DNA from: Marivivens aquimaris
GTDB taxonomy: Bacteria > Pseudomonadota > Alphaproteobacteria > Rhodobacterales > Rhodobacteraceae
Direction: 5' to 3'
NCBI RefSeq assembly: GCF_015220045.1
Contig: NZ_JADBGB010000001.1
Coordinates: 3,217,001-3,281,000 of the forward strand
DNA: 64,000 nt
Of this stretch, positions 8,183 through 16,333 are shown piece by piece. Positions within the stretch are counted from its first letter, which is position 1. Each line of letters begins with the position of its first letter. Made by a program: the position numbers and the translations under genes. Under the pieces are notes generated by a model. It worked only from the letters and a program-made list of their open reading frames with translations. It did no database searches and was not told where the DNA came from.

Positions 8183-9169
8183 ATGACCAGACGGGCGACT
8201 TTGACGGACATTGCAAAGGACTGCGGCGTATCCGTGCGCAGCGTGTCGAACGTGGTGAACGACCAGCCGCATGTGTCCAAGGCGCTCAAGGACAAGGTGC
8301 TCGCCTCGTGCCGCAAGCTTGGCTACCAGCCAAATATCGCCGCGCGGAACCTGCGCTCGGGGCGCAGCGGGATGATCGGGCTGATCGTCCCTGACGTCGG
8401 CCACCCGTATTTCGCGGCGCTTGCCCGTGCGATCATCGACGCGGCGCGGGACGAGGGGCTGGGCGTGCTTGTCGACCACAGCGGTGGCACGCGGGACGGG
8501 GAGGCAGCGGCGCTGATACGTGCGAATTTCCAGGGGCAGTTCGACGGGGTCATCATCTCTCCGGTCGCGACGCCGCCAGAAGAGATCGCGGAGCAGATGT
8601 CGACCAAATGCGTGTTCCTTGGGGCCTATGCGGATCAGGAGGGGCTGCCGCATGTGGGCATCGACAACCGTGCGGCGGCCGAGGCTGCGACTCGTCATTT
8701 GATCGAAGGGGGAGCGGCGCGCATTGCCGCCGTTGGTCTGCGGGATCGCGACAGCATGGCCGATCTGCGTCTTGCCGGTTATCGCGCTGCGCTGGAAGGA
8801 GCGGGGCTGAGCGTCACCGATGATCTGCTCTTCACCGTGAGCGGACCTGACCGCGCGGCGGGTGCTCAGGCGGCCTCTGCCATTGCCGCAATGCGCAGGC
8901 GGCCCGATGCGGTGTTCTGCTTTACGGACCTTCTGGCGCTTGGCCTGATGCAGGGGCTTCAAACGCTCGGGCTTCACGTCCCGCAGGACATCGCCGTCAT
9001 GGGCTTCGACGATCTGGAGGAGGGCGCTTACGCCACGCCGTCGCTCAGCAGTGTCGCGCTCGACCGCGAGGCGCTGGCGCGGGAAGCCGTGCGGATGCTG
9101 TCAGGCGAGGCAACGTGGCAAGTGCTGCCGCATCAGCTTCTTAGACGTGGATCAACCCGCTCAAGCTGA
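8183..9169 (+). CDS. LacI-family transcriptional regulator of the sulfatase
   Basis: A 328-residue regulator. ATG 8183 is preferred because GGAGG lies 5 bases upstream; the open frame extends to 8039 across the divergent promoter and is not expected to be used. The HTH is TLTDIAKDCGVSVRSVSNVVN and the canonical hinge PNIAARNLRSG follows, then the effector domain (GLIVPDVGHPYFAAL, AVFCFTDLLALGLMQGL, IAVMGFDDLEEG). It is divergent from the sulfatase across a gap with twin operator boxes, so autoregulation and sulfatase control are likely. Its 3' end overlaps the convergent MFS gene by 9 bases. Confidence 0.92.
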   Translation: MTRRATLTDIAKDCGVSVRSVSNVVNDQPHVSKALKDKVLASCRKLGYQPNIAARNLRSGRSGMIGLIVPDVGHPYFAALARAIIDAARDEGLGVLVDHSGGTRDGEAAALIRANFQGQFDGVIISPVATPPEEIAEQMSTKCVFLGAYADQEGLPHVGIDNRAAAEAATRHLIEGGAARIAAVGLRDRDSMADLRLAGYRAALEGAGLSVTDDLLFTVSGPDRAAGAQAASAIAAMRRRPDAVFCFTDLLALGLMQGLQTLGLHVPQDIAVMGFDDLEEGAYATPSLSSVALDREALAREAVRMLSGEATWQVLPHQLLRRGSTRSS

Positions 9170-10300
9170 TTTGCGCGTCGTGATATGCGCGGTCAACGGG
9201 ATTACCGCCATCAGCGCGGCGACGAGCCAAAAAGCAGTCGGTAGGCTGTAGGCTTCGGCGACGTAGCCAATGGCGGCCGGCCCCAGCAGAATGCCGGCGT
9301 AACCCACCGTGGTAACGGCGGCGATTGCCATCCCGCCCGGCATGATGGTCTGGTGACCCGCGGCGCTGAAGATCACCGGCACGATGTTCGCCGCGCCCAA
9401 ACCGATCAGCGCGAAGCCGAGCATCGCGATGGTCAGGCTGTCGGTCATCAGCAGCAGGGCAAATCCCAGAACCGCGAGGATGCCGCCGATCAGAAGGACT
9501 TTGAACGATCCGAGGGCGGCGATGATGCGGTCGCCCGTAAAGCGCCCGATCGACATCGTGACCGAAAACGCCATGTAGCCGTAGCCGCCCTGCGCCGGAA
9601 CGATCATGTTCTGGTCGAGCATCAGGAGCGCACCCCAGTCGAGCAGCGCGCCTTCGGCCATGAAGGCAATCGCGGCCAACAAGGCGAACAGCAGGACGAT
9701 GCCCTTGGGCAGAACGAACGCGGGGGCTTCGCCGCCTTCGACCGACAGGAACTTGGGCATCGCGAAGATGATGAGGCCAATCGCAATTACGGCAGCTGTT
9801 GCTGCGGCAAGGAACGGGCTGAACCCTTGTGTCAGCAGGAAGCTGGTGAAGGCCGCGCCGAAAAGGCCGCCGACGCTGAACATCCCGTGAAAGCCGGACA
9901 TGAGAGTGCCTGCATGGCCCTTTTCGACCTCGACCGCGTGGACGTTAATTGACACGTCGAGCGTGCCCAGTGATGCACCGACGAGCAGAAGACCTGCGCC
10001 CAGCACCAGCGGGTCATGCGCCAGCATCAACAGCGGCAGCGCGATTGAGATCCCGAAGGCGCCCGCAAGGATCATCGGTTTCGCGCCCGTACGGCTGCTC
10101 ACCACGCCAGTGATTGGCATCGCGATCAGCGACCCGATCCCGAGGCACAGCAGAAGCTGGCCAAGCTGACGGTCGTCAGATCCGGTGAACTCTTTGGCAT
10201 AGGGCACAAGCGGGGCCCAGACGGCCATCATGAAACCGGCGACGAAAAAACCGATACGGGTGGCGAGGCGTGTCGCAGGGGTCGAGGTGGCGCGAGGCAT
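9161..10300 (-). CDS. MFS transporter, YbjJ-like
   Basis: A 379-residue membrane protein with about twelve hydrophobic segments, the length of a typical major facilitator. The segment LDVSINVHAVEVEKG, followed by LMSGFHGMFSVGGLFGA, matches the YbjJ-type subfamily. The substrate of that group is not well defined; sugar or drug efflux has been proposed. The ATG at 10300 has no clear Shine-Dalgarno sequence, only a GAAGAAG stretch upstream, so the start is less certain. It is convergent with the LacI gene and may or may not belong to the sugar locus. Confidence 0.82.
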   Translation of the reverse strand: MPRATSTPATRLATRIGFFVAGFMMAVWAPLVPYAKEFTGSDDRQLGQLLLCLGIGSLIAMPITGVVSSRTGAKPMILAGAFGISIALPLLMLAHDPLVLGAGLLLVGASLGTLDVSINVHAVEVEKGHAGTLMSGFHGMFSVGGLFGAAFTSFLLTQGFSPFLAAATAAVIAIGLIIFAMPKFLSVEGGEAPAFVLPKGIVLLFALLAAIAFMAEGALLDWGALLMLDQNMIVPAQGGYGYMAFSVTMSIGRFTGDRIIAALGSFKVLLIGGILAVLGFALLLMTDSLTIAMLGFALIGLGAANIVPVIFSAAGHQTIMPGGMAIAAVTTVGYAGILLGPAAIGYVAEAYSLPTAFWLVAALMAVIPLTAHITTRKSA

Positions 10301-10491
10301 TGGAAACAGACTTCTTCAATAACGTGGGAAAATATCTCGCGCAGATGAACACGAGCGGATGGCAAAGCAAAGGGTATTTCCCTCCACCGATGAGAGATGC
10401 ACCCCTGCACCCCGATGCGGCAATGCAGCGAAGGGCTTGCAAATTGCCCTGTCCGCACCACAGGTTAAGGAAAGCCGCAAAGGAGATCGCC

Positions 10492-11454
10492 ATGAAGACC
10501 GCACTCGCTCCCTACGTTCGCATCCTTGGCCGCGGGGCCAACCTCAGTCGCTCGATGACGCTGGAGGAGGCGCAGGAAGCGATGGAAATCGTTCTGCGCG
10601 GAGAGGCCGCGCCCGAGGCGATCGGGGCGATGCTCATGCTCATGCGGATGAAGGGCGAAACGGCCGAGGAAATCGCGGGCTTCGTTCGTGCGGCGCGGAC
10701 GGTGGCGCCTGCCGTCGGTTTCGCCGCGCTGGATTGGCCGAGCTATGCCGCAGGGCGCACGCGCGGTCTGCCTTGGTTCCTGCTGTCGGCCAAGCTTGTT
10801 GCGTCGGCAGGTCATCCTGTGCTGATGCACGGCTGGAACAGCCACCAGAACCCCGTTGCGTCGGTTCGCGATGCGCTGCCCAAGATTGGTATCCCGACCC
10901 TGCAAAGCCGCAACTTCGGAGAGCTTGACGACAATATCGGATACCTCCCGCTGGAGGTGTTTTCGCCCGAACTCTTCGACCTTCTGCGTCTGCGCGATGT
11001 GTTCAACCTGCGTTCGTGCGTGAATACCGTGCTGCGCGTTCTCAACCCTGCCTCTGCCCGCGCGTCGGTGCAGGGCGTGTTCCATCCGCCGTATCGCGAG
11101 TTGCAACAGGACGCGGGGCGCATTCTGGGGCAGGAGGCGATGACCGTGCTCAAGGGCGGCGGCGGCGAGTTCGAACGTCACCCCGCGAAAGAAGCTGCGC
11201 TGTTTGGCTTGCGCGGCGGTGAAGCGTGGGAGGGCAAAGCGCCTGCGCTGACAGACGAACATGTGCGCCTTGCCGAAGGGGCTGAAACGGTCGATCCCGC
11301 AGCGCTGGCTGGTTTGTGGACGGGCGAATACGAGGACCCGTTCGCGCTGTCCATCGTGCTGGGAACCGCCGAAATCGCGTTCCAGACGCTCGGCGCGGAT
11401 GTGAATGTCGGCGACCTCTGGGCGGCGCGGGATCGAAATATCACGCCCCTCTGA
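10492..11454 (+). CDS. TrpD2-like protein (glycosyltransferase family, YbiB type)
   Basis: A 320-residue protein with the anthranilate phosphoribosyltransferase fold: a helical N-terminal domain (MTLEEAQEAMEIVL, AIGAMLMLMRMKGET) and a C-terminal alpha/beta domain. The true TrpD phosphoribosyl-pyrophosphate loop (GTGGD) is absent and reads SAKLVASAGHPVLMHG, as in the TrpD2/YbiB branch, whose E. coli member binds nucleic acid rather than making tryptophan. ATG 10492 has AAGGAG 6 bases upstream, whereas the open frame extends further upstream through a noncoding stretch. No tryptophan genes are nearby, which supports a non-biosynthetic role. Confidence 0.82.
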   Translation: MKTALAPYVRILGRGANLSRSMTLEEAQEAMEIVLRGEAAPEAIGAMLMLMRMKGETAEEIAGFVRAARTVAPAVGFAALDWPSYAAGRTRGLPWFLLSAKLVASAGHPVLMHGWNSHQNPVASVRDALPKIGIPTLQSRNFGELDDNIGYLPLEVFSPELFDLLRLRDVFNLRSCVNTVLRVLNPASARASVQGVFHPPYRELQQDAGRILGQEAMTVLKGGGGEFERHPAKEAALFGLRGGEAWEGKAPALTDEHVRLAEGAETVDPAALAGLWTGEYEDPFALSIVLGTAEIAFQTLGADVNVGDLWAARDRNITPL

Positions 11455-11482
11455 GTCCGAAAATCATGCTGCACCTGCAAAT

Positions 11483-11631
11483 GATTCGGTTATCCACAAG
11501 AAATTGATTCGCTGAGTCGCTTATCCCCGCGAAAGCGCTTTACAGATTCGCACCGGATGATTCACCCTAAGGTCAATGGGGGTGGACCTGACGTGCCACC
11601 GATAAGGGCAGACTTCCGCTGCCACGGATTC
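11483..11631. promoter_or_regulatory. Cluster of six GANTC (CcrM) sites upstream of the YbjN-proC run
   Basis: Six GANTC sites occur at 11483, 11506, 11514, 11545, 11559 and 11627, five of them within 81 bases. GANTC is methylated by CcrM in alphaproteobacteria and is read by GcrA, which is encoded in this window. The cluster lies in the 198-base gap before the YbjN-domain gene and overlaps a perfect DnaA box. Confidence 0.6.
11490..11498 (+). promoter_or_regulatory. Perfect DnaA box
   Basis: TTATCCACA matches the bacterial DnaA-box consensus exactly, and a weaker TTATCCCCG follows at 11521. No origin-type gene neighbourhood is present, so this is more likely a DnaA-controlled promoter or titration site than oriC. 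Confidence 0.5.
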
Positions 11632-11652
11632 TGCAAGCGAGGTGAAGCCGTT

Positions 11653-12153
11653 ATGGCTCTGACGGATCATTTCTATGAAGACGACGATCATCCGATCGAT
11701 GTGGTCGAACAGCTTGCCCTGTCGCATGGCTGGCCCGCCGACCGCATGGACGAAGATCACGTCGTCATCACCGTCGAGGGCCAGTGGCGCAACTACACCG
11801 TTACGATGGCCTGGTCGGAAACCGACCGGATGCTCCGCCTGATCCTGACGTTCGAGATGGAGCCGCCTGCGCACCGCGAAAATGCGCTCTACGAGGCGCT
11901 GAACCACGCCAATGATCGTTGCTGGAGCGGCAATTTCACATGGTGGCCGGACCAGCGTCTGATGACCTACCGCTATGCGCTGAACTTAGCAGGCTATCAG
12001 GATGTCACCTTCGAGCAGGTCGACACGATGATGGGCGCGGCAGTTGCGGCGTGCGAGCGTTTCTATCCCGCGTTCCAGCTGGTCACTTGGGCCGAACGCA
12101 CGCCGAGCGATGCGATGGGTGTCGCCATTTCCGAGGTTGCGGGCACCGCCTGA
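11653..12153 (+). CDS. YbjN domain-containing protein
   Basis: A 166-residue acidic protein matching the YbjN family (type III secretion chaperone-like fold): an N-terminal strand-helix segment DHPIDVVEQLALSHGWPADR, then a strand-rich core (HVVITVEGQWRNYTVTMAW) and helices with NHANDRCWSGNFTWW. The family has been linked to stress and motility phenotypes in E. coli, but no biochemical role is established. The ATG at 11653 is preceded by GAGGTGAA; the frame also continues upstream. It lies 62 bases before proC on the same strand, an arrangement I recognise from related bacteria. The GANTC and DnaA sites upstream suggest cell-cycle-dependent expression. Confidence 0.85.
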   Translation: MALTDHFYEDDDHPIDVVEQLALSHGWPADRMDEDHVVITVEGQWRNYTVTMAWSETDRMLRLILTFEMEPPAHRENALYEALNHANDRCWSGNFTWWPDQRLMTYRYALNLAGYQDVTFEQVDTMMGAAVAACERFYPAFQLVTWAERTPSDAMGVAISEVAGTA

Positions 12154-12215
12154 CGGTCTGCTTGCGCCTTCGGAACGAGGCTCCTATCGTTCCCCCGAAT
12201 GACAGGGGAATTTTC

Positions 12216-13031
12216 ATGAATATGGATGATTTGGCCCGCCGCGGGCTGGTTCTGCTCGGTTGTGGCAAGATGGGGTCTGCGATGCTGGCCGGTTGGCTGT
12301 CGTCGGGACTGCCTGCTGCGTCGGTCTGGGTGAACGACCCGCACCCGAGCGATTGGCTGCAAGGTCAGGGCGTGAACCTGAATGCCGAACTGCCCGCCGA
12401 CCCCGCTATCGTCCTGATCGCGGTGAAGCCGCAGATGATGGCCGGCGCGCTGCCGTCGCTTCAGGCGCTGGGCAATGGCTCGACCGTGTTCCTGTCGGTC
12501 GCCGCCGGTATCGGGATCGCCACTTACGAAGAGCTGCTGGGCGCTGAAACGCCGATCATCCGCGCGATGCCGAACACGCCCGCCGCGGTCGGTCGCGGCA
12601 TCACGGCGATCATCGGTAATGACAAAGTGGGCGAGGGTGCGCTCGGCATGGCCGAGGAACTGCTCTCTGCCGTTGGTCAGGTCGTGCGATTGGAGGATGA
12701 GAGCCAGATGGACGGCGTGACTGCCGTTTCGGGCTCCGGTCCCGCCTATGTGTTCCACCTGATCGAAACGCTCGCCAAAGCGGGCGAGGCGCAGGGACTG
12801 TCGCCCGAACTGTCGATGCAACTGGCCAAGGCGACCGTCGCAGGGGCGGGCGTTCTGGCCGAGGAAGCCGACGACACCCCGACCCAACTGCGTATTAATG
12901 TGACCTCGCCCAACGGCACCACGCAGGCCGCGCTTGAAGTTCTGATGAACGAAACGGACGGCTTCCCGTCCCTGCTGGACCGCGCTGTTGCGGCGGCGGC
13001 CAACCGATCCAAGGAGCTATCCCGTGGCTGA
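12216..13031 (+). CDS. proC: Pyrroline-5-carboxylate reductase
   Basis: This 271-residue enzyme catalyses the NAD(P)H-dependent last step of proline synthesis. The N-terminal Rossmann motif is LLGCGKMGSAMLAGW, the substrate loop is IRAMPNTPAAVGRGITAI, and the dimerisation domain carries VTAVSGSGPAYVFHLIE and the C-terminal signature LRINVTSPNGTT. Length and order are those of the family. ATG 12216 has AGGGGA upstream and removes a long out-of-family N-terminal extension in the same frame. Its 3' end overlaps the CsaA-like gene start by 8 bases, so the two are probably co-translated. Confidence 0.95.
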   Translation: MNMDDLARRGLVLLGCGKMGSAMLAGWLSSGLPAASVWVNDPHPSDWLQGQGVNLNAELPADPAIVLIAVKPQMMAGALPSLQALGNGSTVFLSVAAGIGIATYEELLGAETPIIRAMPNTPAAVGRGITAIIGNDKVGEGALGMAEELLSAVGQVVRLEDESQMDGVTAVSGSGPAYVFHLIETLAKAGEAQGLSPELSMQLAKATVAGAGVLAEEADDTPTQLRINVTSPNGTTQAALEVLMNETDGFPSLLDRAVAAAANRSKELSRG

Positions 13032-13368
13032 TGAAACCCTGTCGTTCGACGATTTCCTGAAAGTCGACATCCGTGTCGGCACCGTGGTGAAGGCCGAAGA
13101 ATTCCCCGAAGCCCGCAAGCCCGCGATCAAGATGTGGATCGACTTTGGCGGCGCGATTGGGGAACGCAAAACCTCCGCGCAGGTCACGAAGCACTACACG
13201 CCCGAGAGCCTCGTCGGAAAACAGGTCATGGCCGTGGTGAATTTCCCGCCGCGCCAGATTGGCAAGTTCATGTCCGAGGTTCTCGTCCTCGGCCTGCCTG
13301 ACGAAGAGGGCGGTATCGTGTTGATCGGCCCCGACCAAGCGGTCCCCAACGGAGGGCAAATGCATTGA
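13024..13368 (+). CDS. tRNA-binding domain protein, CsaA-like
   Basis: A 114-residue single OB-fold protein with the tRNA-binding domain of CsaA and MetRS beta (DFLKVDIRVGTVVKAEEFPEARKPA, then FPPRQIGKFMSEVLVLGL). CsaA proteins are dimeric with chaperone-like, export-related roles in Bacillus; the alphaproteobacterial role is not settled. The GTG at 13024 is chosen because AAGGAG lies 7 bases upstream and the protein then begins at the family's usual place; it overlaps the end of proC. The stop overlaps the TTG start of the next gene. Confidence 0.9.
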   Translation: MADETLSFDDFLKVDIRVGTVVKAEEFPEARKPAIKMWIDFGGAIGERKTSAQVTKHYTPESLVGKQVMAVVNFPPRQIGKFMSEVLVLGLPDEEGGIVLIGPDQAVPNGGQMH

Positions 13369-14318
13369 CCAAACTTCTCATCACCCGCCGCATCGCCGAG
13401 CCTGTGCTGGAGCAGGCGCAGAAGCTGTTCGACTGCACGGTCCGCGATCAAGGCGGCCTGTCGGTCGAAGAAGCTGCGGATGCGATGCGTCACTACGATG
13501 CCATTCTTCCGACGCTTGGCGACGAATTCACCGCTGAGGCGTTCCAACTTGCGGGCGAGCCGCGCTGCAAGATCCTCGGCAATTTCGGGGTGGGATATAA
13601 CCACATCGACACCGATGCTGCCGCGAAGGCTGGCGTCGCCGTCACCAACACGCCCGACGTGCTGACGGATGCGACTGCCGATATCGGTATGACCCTGCTT
13701 CTGTCCACCGCCCGCCGCGCGGGCGAGGGCGAGCGGATGGTGCGTGCCGGTCAGTGGGAGGGCTTTGGTCCCAAGGTCGGGCTCGGCACCCACGTTACGG
13801 GCAAGACCGTTGGCATCGTCGGCATGGGCCGCATCGGGCAGGCGGTGGCGCGCAAGTGTCACTACGGCTTCGATATGGATGTGATCTACTTCAACCGGAG
13901 CGAAAAAGAGGTCAGCCATCCTGCCAAGCGCATGGATACGCTGGCCGACCTGATGGGCGCTGCCGATTTCGTGGTCGTCACCGTTCCGGGCGGCGCCGAG
14001 ACGCGCAAGCTGATCGACGCGGATGCGCTGGCCGCGATGAAGCCCGAGGGTATCTTCGTCAACATCTCGCGCGGTGAGGTCGTGGACGAGGACGCGCTGA
14101 TCGATGTGCTGAAGCGCGGTGCGATCACGGGTGCGGGCCTCGACGTCTACGAGAACGAGCCGCACGTCCCGGCCGACCTGATCGCGTTGGAGAACTGCGT
14201 GCTGCTGCCGCACCTCGGCTCTGCCACCACGGAAACGCGGCAGGCGATGGGGCAGATGGCGCTCGACAACATCATCGCGTGGAGCGAAGGGCGCGAGCCG
14301 CCGCAAAAGGTCAACTAA
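13365..14318 (+). CDS. D-isomer specific 2-hydroxyacid dehydrogenase (glyoxylate/hydroxypyruvate reductase type)
   Basis: A 317-residue NAD(P)-dependent dehydrogenase. The nucleotide-binding motif is VGIVGMGRIGQAVA, and the catalytic residues are visible as Arg (VNISRGEVVDE), Glu (LDVYENEP) and His (LLPHLGSAT). The length suits glyoxylate or D-glycerate dehydrogenases rather than SerA with its extra regulatory domains. The TTG start at 13365 overlaps the preceding stop (TTGA) and has GGAGGG 8 bases upstream. Likely role: reduction of glyoxylate or hydroxypyruvate; substrate preference cannot be read from sequence. It ends the proC run at a strong terminator. Confidence 0.9.
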   Translation: MTKLLITRRIAEPVLEQAQKLFDCTVRDQGGLSVEEAADAMRHYDAILPTLGDEFTAEAFQLAGEPRCKILGNFGVGYNHIDTDAAAKAGVAVTNTPDVLTDATADIGMTLLLSTARRAGEGERMVRAGQWEGFGPKVGLGTHVTGKTVGIVGMGRIGQAVARKCHYGFDMDVIYFNRSEKEVSHPAKRMDTLADLMGAADFVVVTVPGGAETRKLIDADALAAMKPEGIFVNISRGEVVDEDALIDVLKRGAITGAGLDVYENEPHVPADLIALENCVLLPHLGSATTETRQAMGQMALDNIIAWSEGREPPQKVN

Positions 14319-14322
14319 GACA

Positions 14323-14353
14323 AACCCCCGCTGCTGATCCGGCGGGGGTTTTT
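14323..14353 (+). terminator. Intrinsic terminator after the dehydrogenase gene
   Basis: A 7-bp stem CCCCCGC / GCGGGGG with a 10-base loop is followed at once by five T residues, starting 6 bases after the stop codon. Confidence 0.9.
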
Positions 14354-14426
14354 GCTAGTGATTGTGCAAAGCGGCGGATTAAATGGGTGGGCTGTCCATG
14401 CCCATTGTTCATGAGTGATCCCATCT

Positions 14427-15326
14427 ATGCCGCTGCACCGAGACGACCTTCCCGACCTCATGGCCTTCCTCGCCGTTGCTGAAGAGCGCAGCTTTACCCG
14501 CGCTGCGGCCCGTCTGGGGACGTCGCAAAGCGCGCTGAGCCATGTCATCCGCCGTCTGGAAGAGCGGATGGATATGCGCCTGCTGACGCGCACCACGCGG
14601 CATGTGGCGCCTACCGATATCGGGGAGCAATTGCTCGCCAGCCTGCAACCTGCCTTTCGCGGGATCGAGGAGCGGCTGGCCGACCTCGATGCGCTACGCG
14701 CGGAGCCGAGCGGGTCGATCAGGATCAACGCCCCACGCTGGGCGGCGCAGCGGATCATCATGCCAGCAGCGACCGCGTTGATGCGGGACTACCCCAACCT
14801 GCGGATCGAAGTGGAGATCGACCAGCGGCTCGTGGACATTGTTAAAGACGGGTTCGATGCAGGTGTGCGGCTGGGCGAAGAGGTCCAGCAGGACATGATC
14901 GCGGTGCGCATCGGGCCGGACATCCGCATGGTCGTCGCGGGCTCGCCCGCCTATTTCGAAGCGCACGGTGTGCCCAAAGACCCGCACGCTCTGACGGACC
15001 ATCTGTGCAACAACCTGCGCTTTGCGACGCTTGGCGGGCTTTATGCGTGGGAGTTCGAGAAGGACGGGCGCGAGGTAAATGTGAGGGTGAAGGGGCAGTT
15101 CACATCCAACGATCCGGAGGCGCTGATCGATGCGGCACTGGGCGGGGTGGGCCTGTCATGCCTGCCGAGCGACCATCTGGACGAGCATCTGGAGAGCGGC
15201 GCGCTGGTCGCGTGTCTGGAAGACTGGTGTCCTCCGTTTCCGGGGTATCACTTGTACTACCCTAGCCGCCGTCAGGCGCTTCCTGCGTTTCAGGCGCTCA
15301 CGGAGAAATTGCGGTATCGGGGATAG
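14427..15326 (+). CDS. LysR-family transcriptional regulator
   Basis: A 299-residue regulator. The N-terminal winged HTH is evident (LPDLMAFLAVAEERSFTRAAA, then TSQSALSHVIRRLEERM), followed by the periplasmic-binding-like effector domain (PSGSIRINAPRWAAQRII, DAGVRLGEEVQQDMIAV). The sequence style, with the RTTRHVAPTDIGE stretch, matches the LysR group that often controls oxidoreductases or transporters. There is no divergent target gene: the upstream gene is on the same strand behind a terminator. The ATG at 14427 and a GTG 12 bases earlier are both possible; neither has a strong ribosome site. Confidence 0.88.
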   Translation: MPLHRDDLPDLMAFLAVAEERSFTRAAARLGTSQSALSHVIRRLEERMDMRLLTRTTRHVAPTDIGEQLLASLQPAFRGIEERLADLDALRAEPSGSIRINAPRWAAQRIIMPAATALMRDYPNLRIEVEIDQRLVDIVKDGFDAGVRLGEEVQQDMIAVRIGPDIRMVVAGSPAYFEAHGVPKDPHALTDHLCNNLRFATLGGLYAWEFEKDGREVNVRVKGQFTSNDPEALIDAALGGVGLSCLPSDHLDEHLESGALVACLEDWCPPFPGYHLYYPSRRQALPAFQALTEKLRYRG

Positions 15327-15380
15327 GGGCGCTGCCCCTCTTGGCCTGCGGCCAATTCACCCCGGGATATTTGGGGCACA
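15326..15380 (-). repeat. Intergenic repeat, copy 1
   Basis: On the minus strand this reads CCCCAAATATCCCGGGG, then a TGAATTGGCCGCAGGCC block and a GGGGCAGCGCCCC hairpin. The same order of blocks occurs on the plus strand at 39277-39335. It occupies the whole gap between the convergent LysR and tdk genes, and the G/C hairpin may serve as a terminator. Confidence 0.7.
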
Positions 15381-15389
15381 AAGGCAGAG

Positions 15390-15971
15390 TCAGCAGTCGC
15401 CGACCGCGTCGCGCCAGTGTTTGCGGCAGAGCGAGACATAGCGGTCGTTGCCGCCGATTGAGACCTGTGCGCCGAGGGTGACTACATTGCCGTTTTCGTC
15501 CTTGCGCACGACCATGGTCGCTTTTTTTCCGCAGTGGCAGATGGTGCGCACTTCGCGCATTTCGTCGGCGAGCGCGAGGAGGGCGGCGGAGCCAGAGAAG
15601 AGGTTGCCTTGGAAGTCCACGCGGAGGCCGTAGCACATGATCGGAACGCGCAGGTCGTCGACGGCGCGGGCCAGTTGCCAGACCTGATCTTTGGACAGGA
15701 ACTGGCATTCGTCAATGAAGACGCAGGCGCACGGGCCTTCGTTCAGGCGGGCCTCGATTTTGGCGAAGAGGTCCGTTTCGCCGGTGTAGGTGTCGGCGGG
15801 GGAGCTAATGCCGATGCGGCTCGCGATGCGGCCTTCGCCGGCGCGATTATCGAACTGCGCGGTCAGCAGGTAGGTCTGCATGCCGCGTTCGATGTAGTTG
15901 TAGCTTGCCTGCAGGAGCAACGTCGACTTGCCGGCGTTCATGGTCGAGTAATTGTAGTAGAGCTTGGCCAT
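15390..15971 (-). CDS. tdk: Thymidine kinase
   Basis: A 193-residue type II thymidine kinase, which phosphorylates thymidine and deoxyuridine in the salvage pathway. Visible motifs: P-loop YYNYSTMNAGKST near the N-terminus, Walker B-like CVFIDECQFLS, the lasso and zinc region ending in ICHCGKKATMVVR, and GLRVDFQGNLFSGS. ATG 15971 gives the family's exact N-terminus (MAKLYYNYS); the frame is open further upstream but the extra sequence is not family-like. No clear ribosome site precedes it. It is convergent with the LysR gene. Confidence 0.95.
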   Translation of the reverse strand: MAKLYYNYSTMNAGKSTLLLQASYNYIERGMQTYLLTAQFDNRAGEGRIASRIGISSPADTYTGETDLFAKIEARLNEGPCACVFIDECQFLSKDQVWQLARAVDDLRVPIMCYGLRVDFQGNLFSGSAALLALADEMREVRTICHCGKKATMVVRKDENGNVVTLGAQVSIGGNDRYVSLCRKHWRDAVGDC

Positions 15972-16333
15972 GGCGGAGGAATTGGCACCCCTTGCGACTT
16001 TTTGCAAGTGGACCGGAGCCGCGGTGCGAATGGGTGTAAACACGCCAACGCGCAGGATGGGGTCGCGGCTCCGGTCCTGCGGTGCTCGGGAACAGGCACC
16101 GCATTCCGTATCTCTGGGACTGCCGAATGGATTCGACAAGCCTTAAGGTGTTAAGTAACGACGTTATGTCGTGGATAGGTTGTGCTAATCGCTCCTGCGG
16201 TTTTCCGTCAATGACCCGCATGGCTCTCGAAGCGCCTAAAATATGAATTGTCTTCTGGTTGTGACCATTTAATGCAAACCTTTGCAAAATGAACACAATC
16301 CCCGCTTTTGCGGTCTACGACTTTGGTCGTAGA
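15972..16333. other. Noncoding gap upstream of tdk, with a hairpin at its right end
   Basis: This 362-base stretch carries no credible gene. It should hold the tdk promoter. Its right half (from about 16130) is visibly AT-richer. At 16314-16333 a perfect 8-bp hairpin (TCTACGAC / GTCGTAGA, 4-base loop) abuts the stop codon of the KAS III-like gene on the minus strand, followed by a small CCGC / GCGG hairpin; there is no T-tract. No tRNA or repeat was recognised. Confidence 0.55.

Noticed and set aside
11490..11498. The DnaA box region as the chromosomal origin
   Set aside because: No dnaA, hemE, parAB or other origin-linked genes are nearby and there is no array of boxes with an AT-rich unwinding element, so I list it only as a regulatory site.
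15847..16296. A minus-strand frame extending upstream of tdk
   Set aside because: It overlaps tdk in another frame and crosses its promoter; no ribosome site or protein family supports it.
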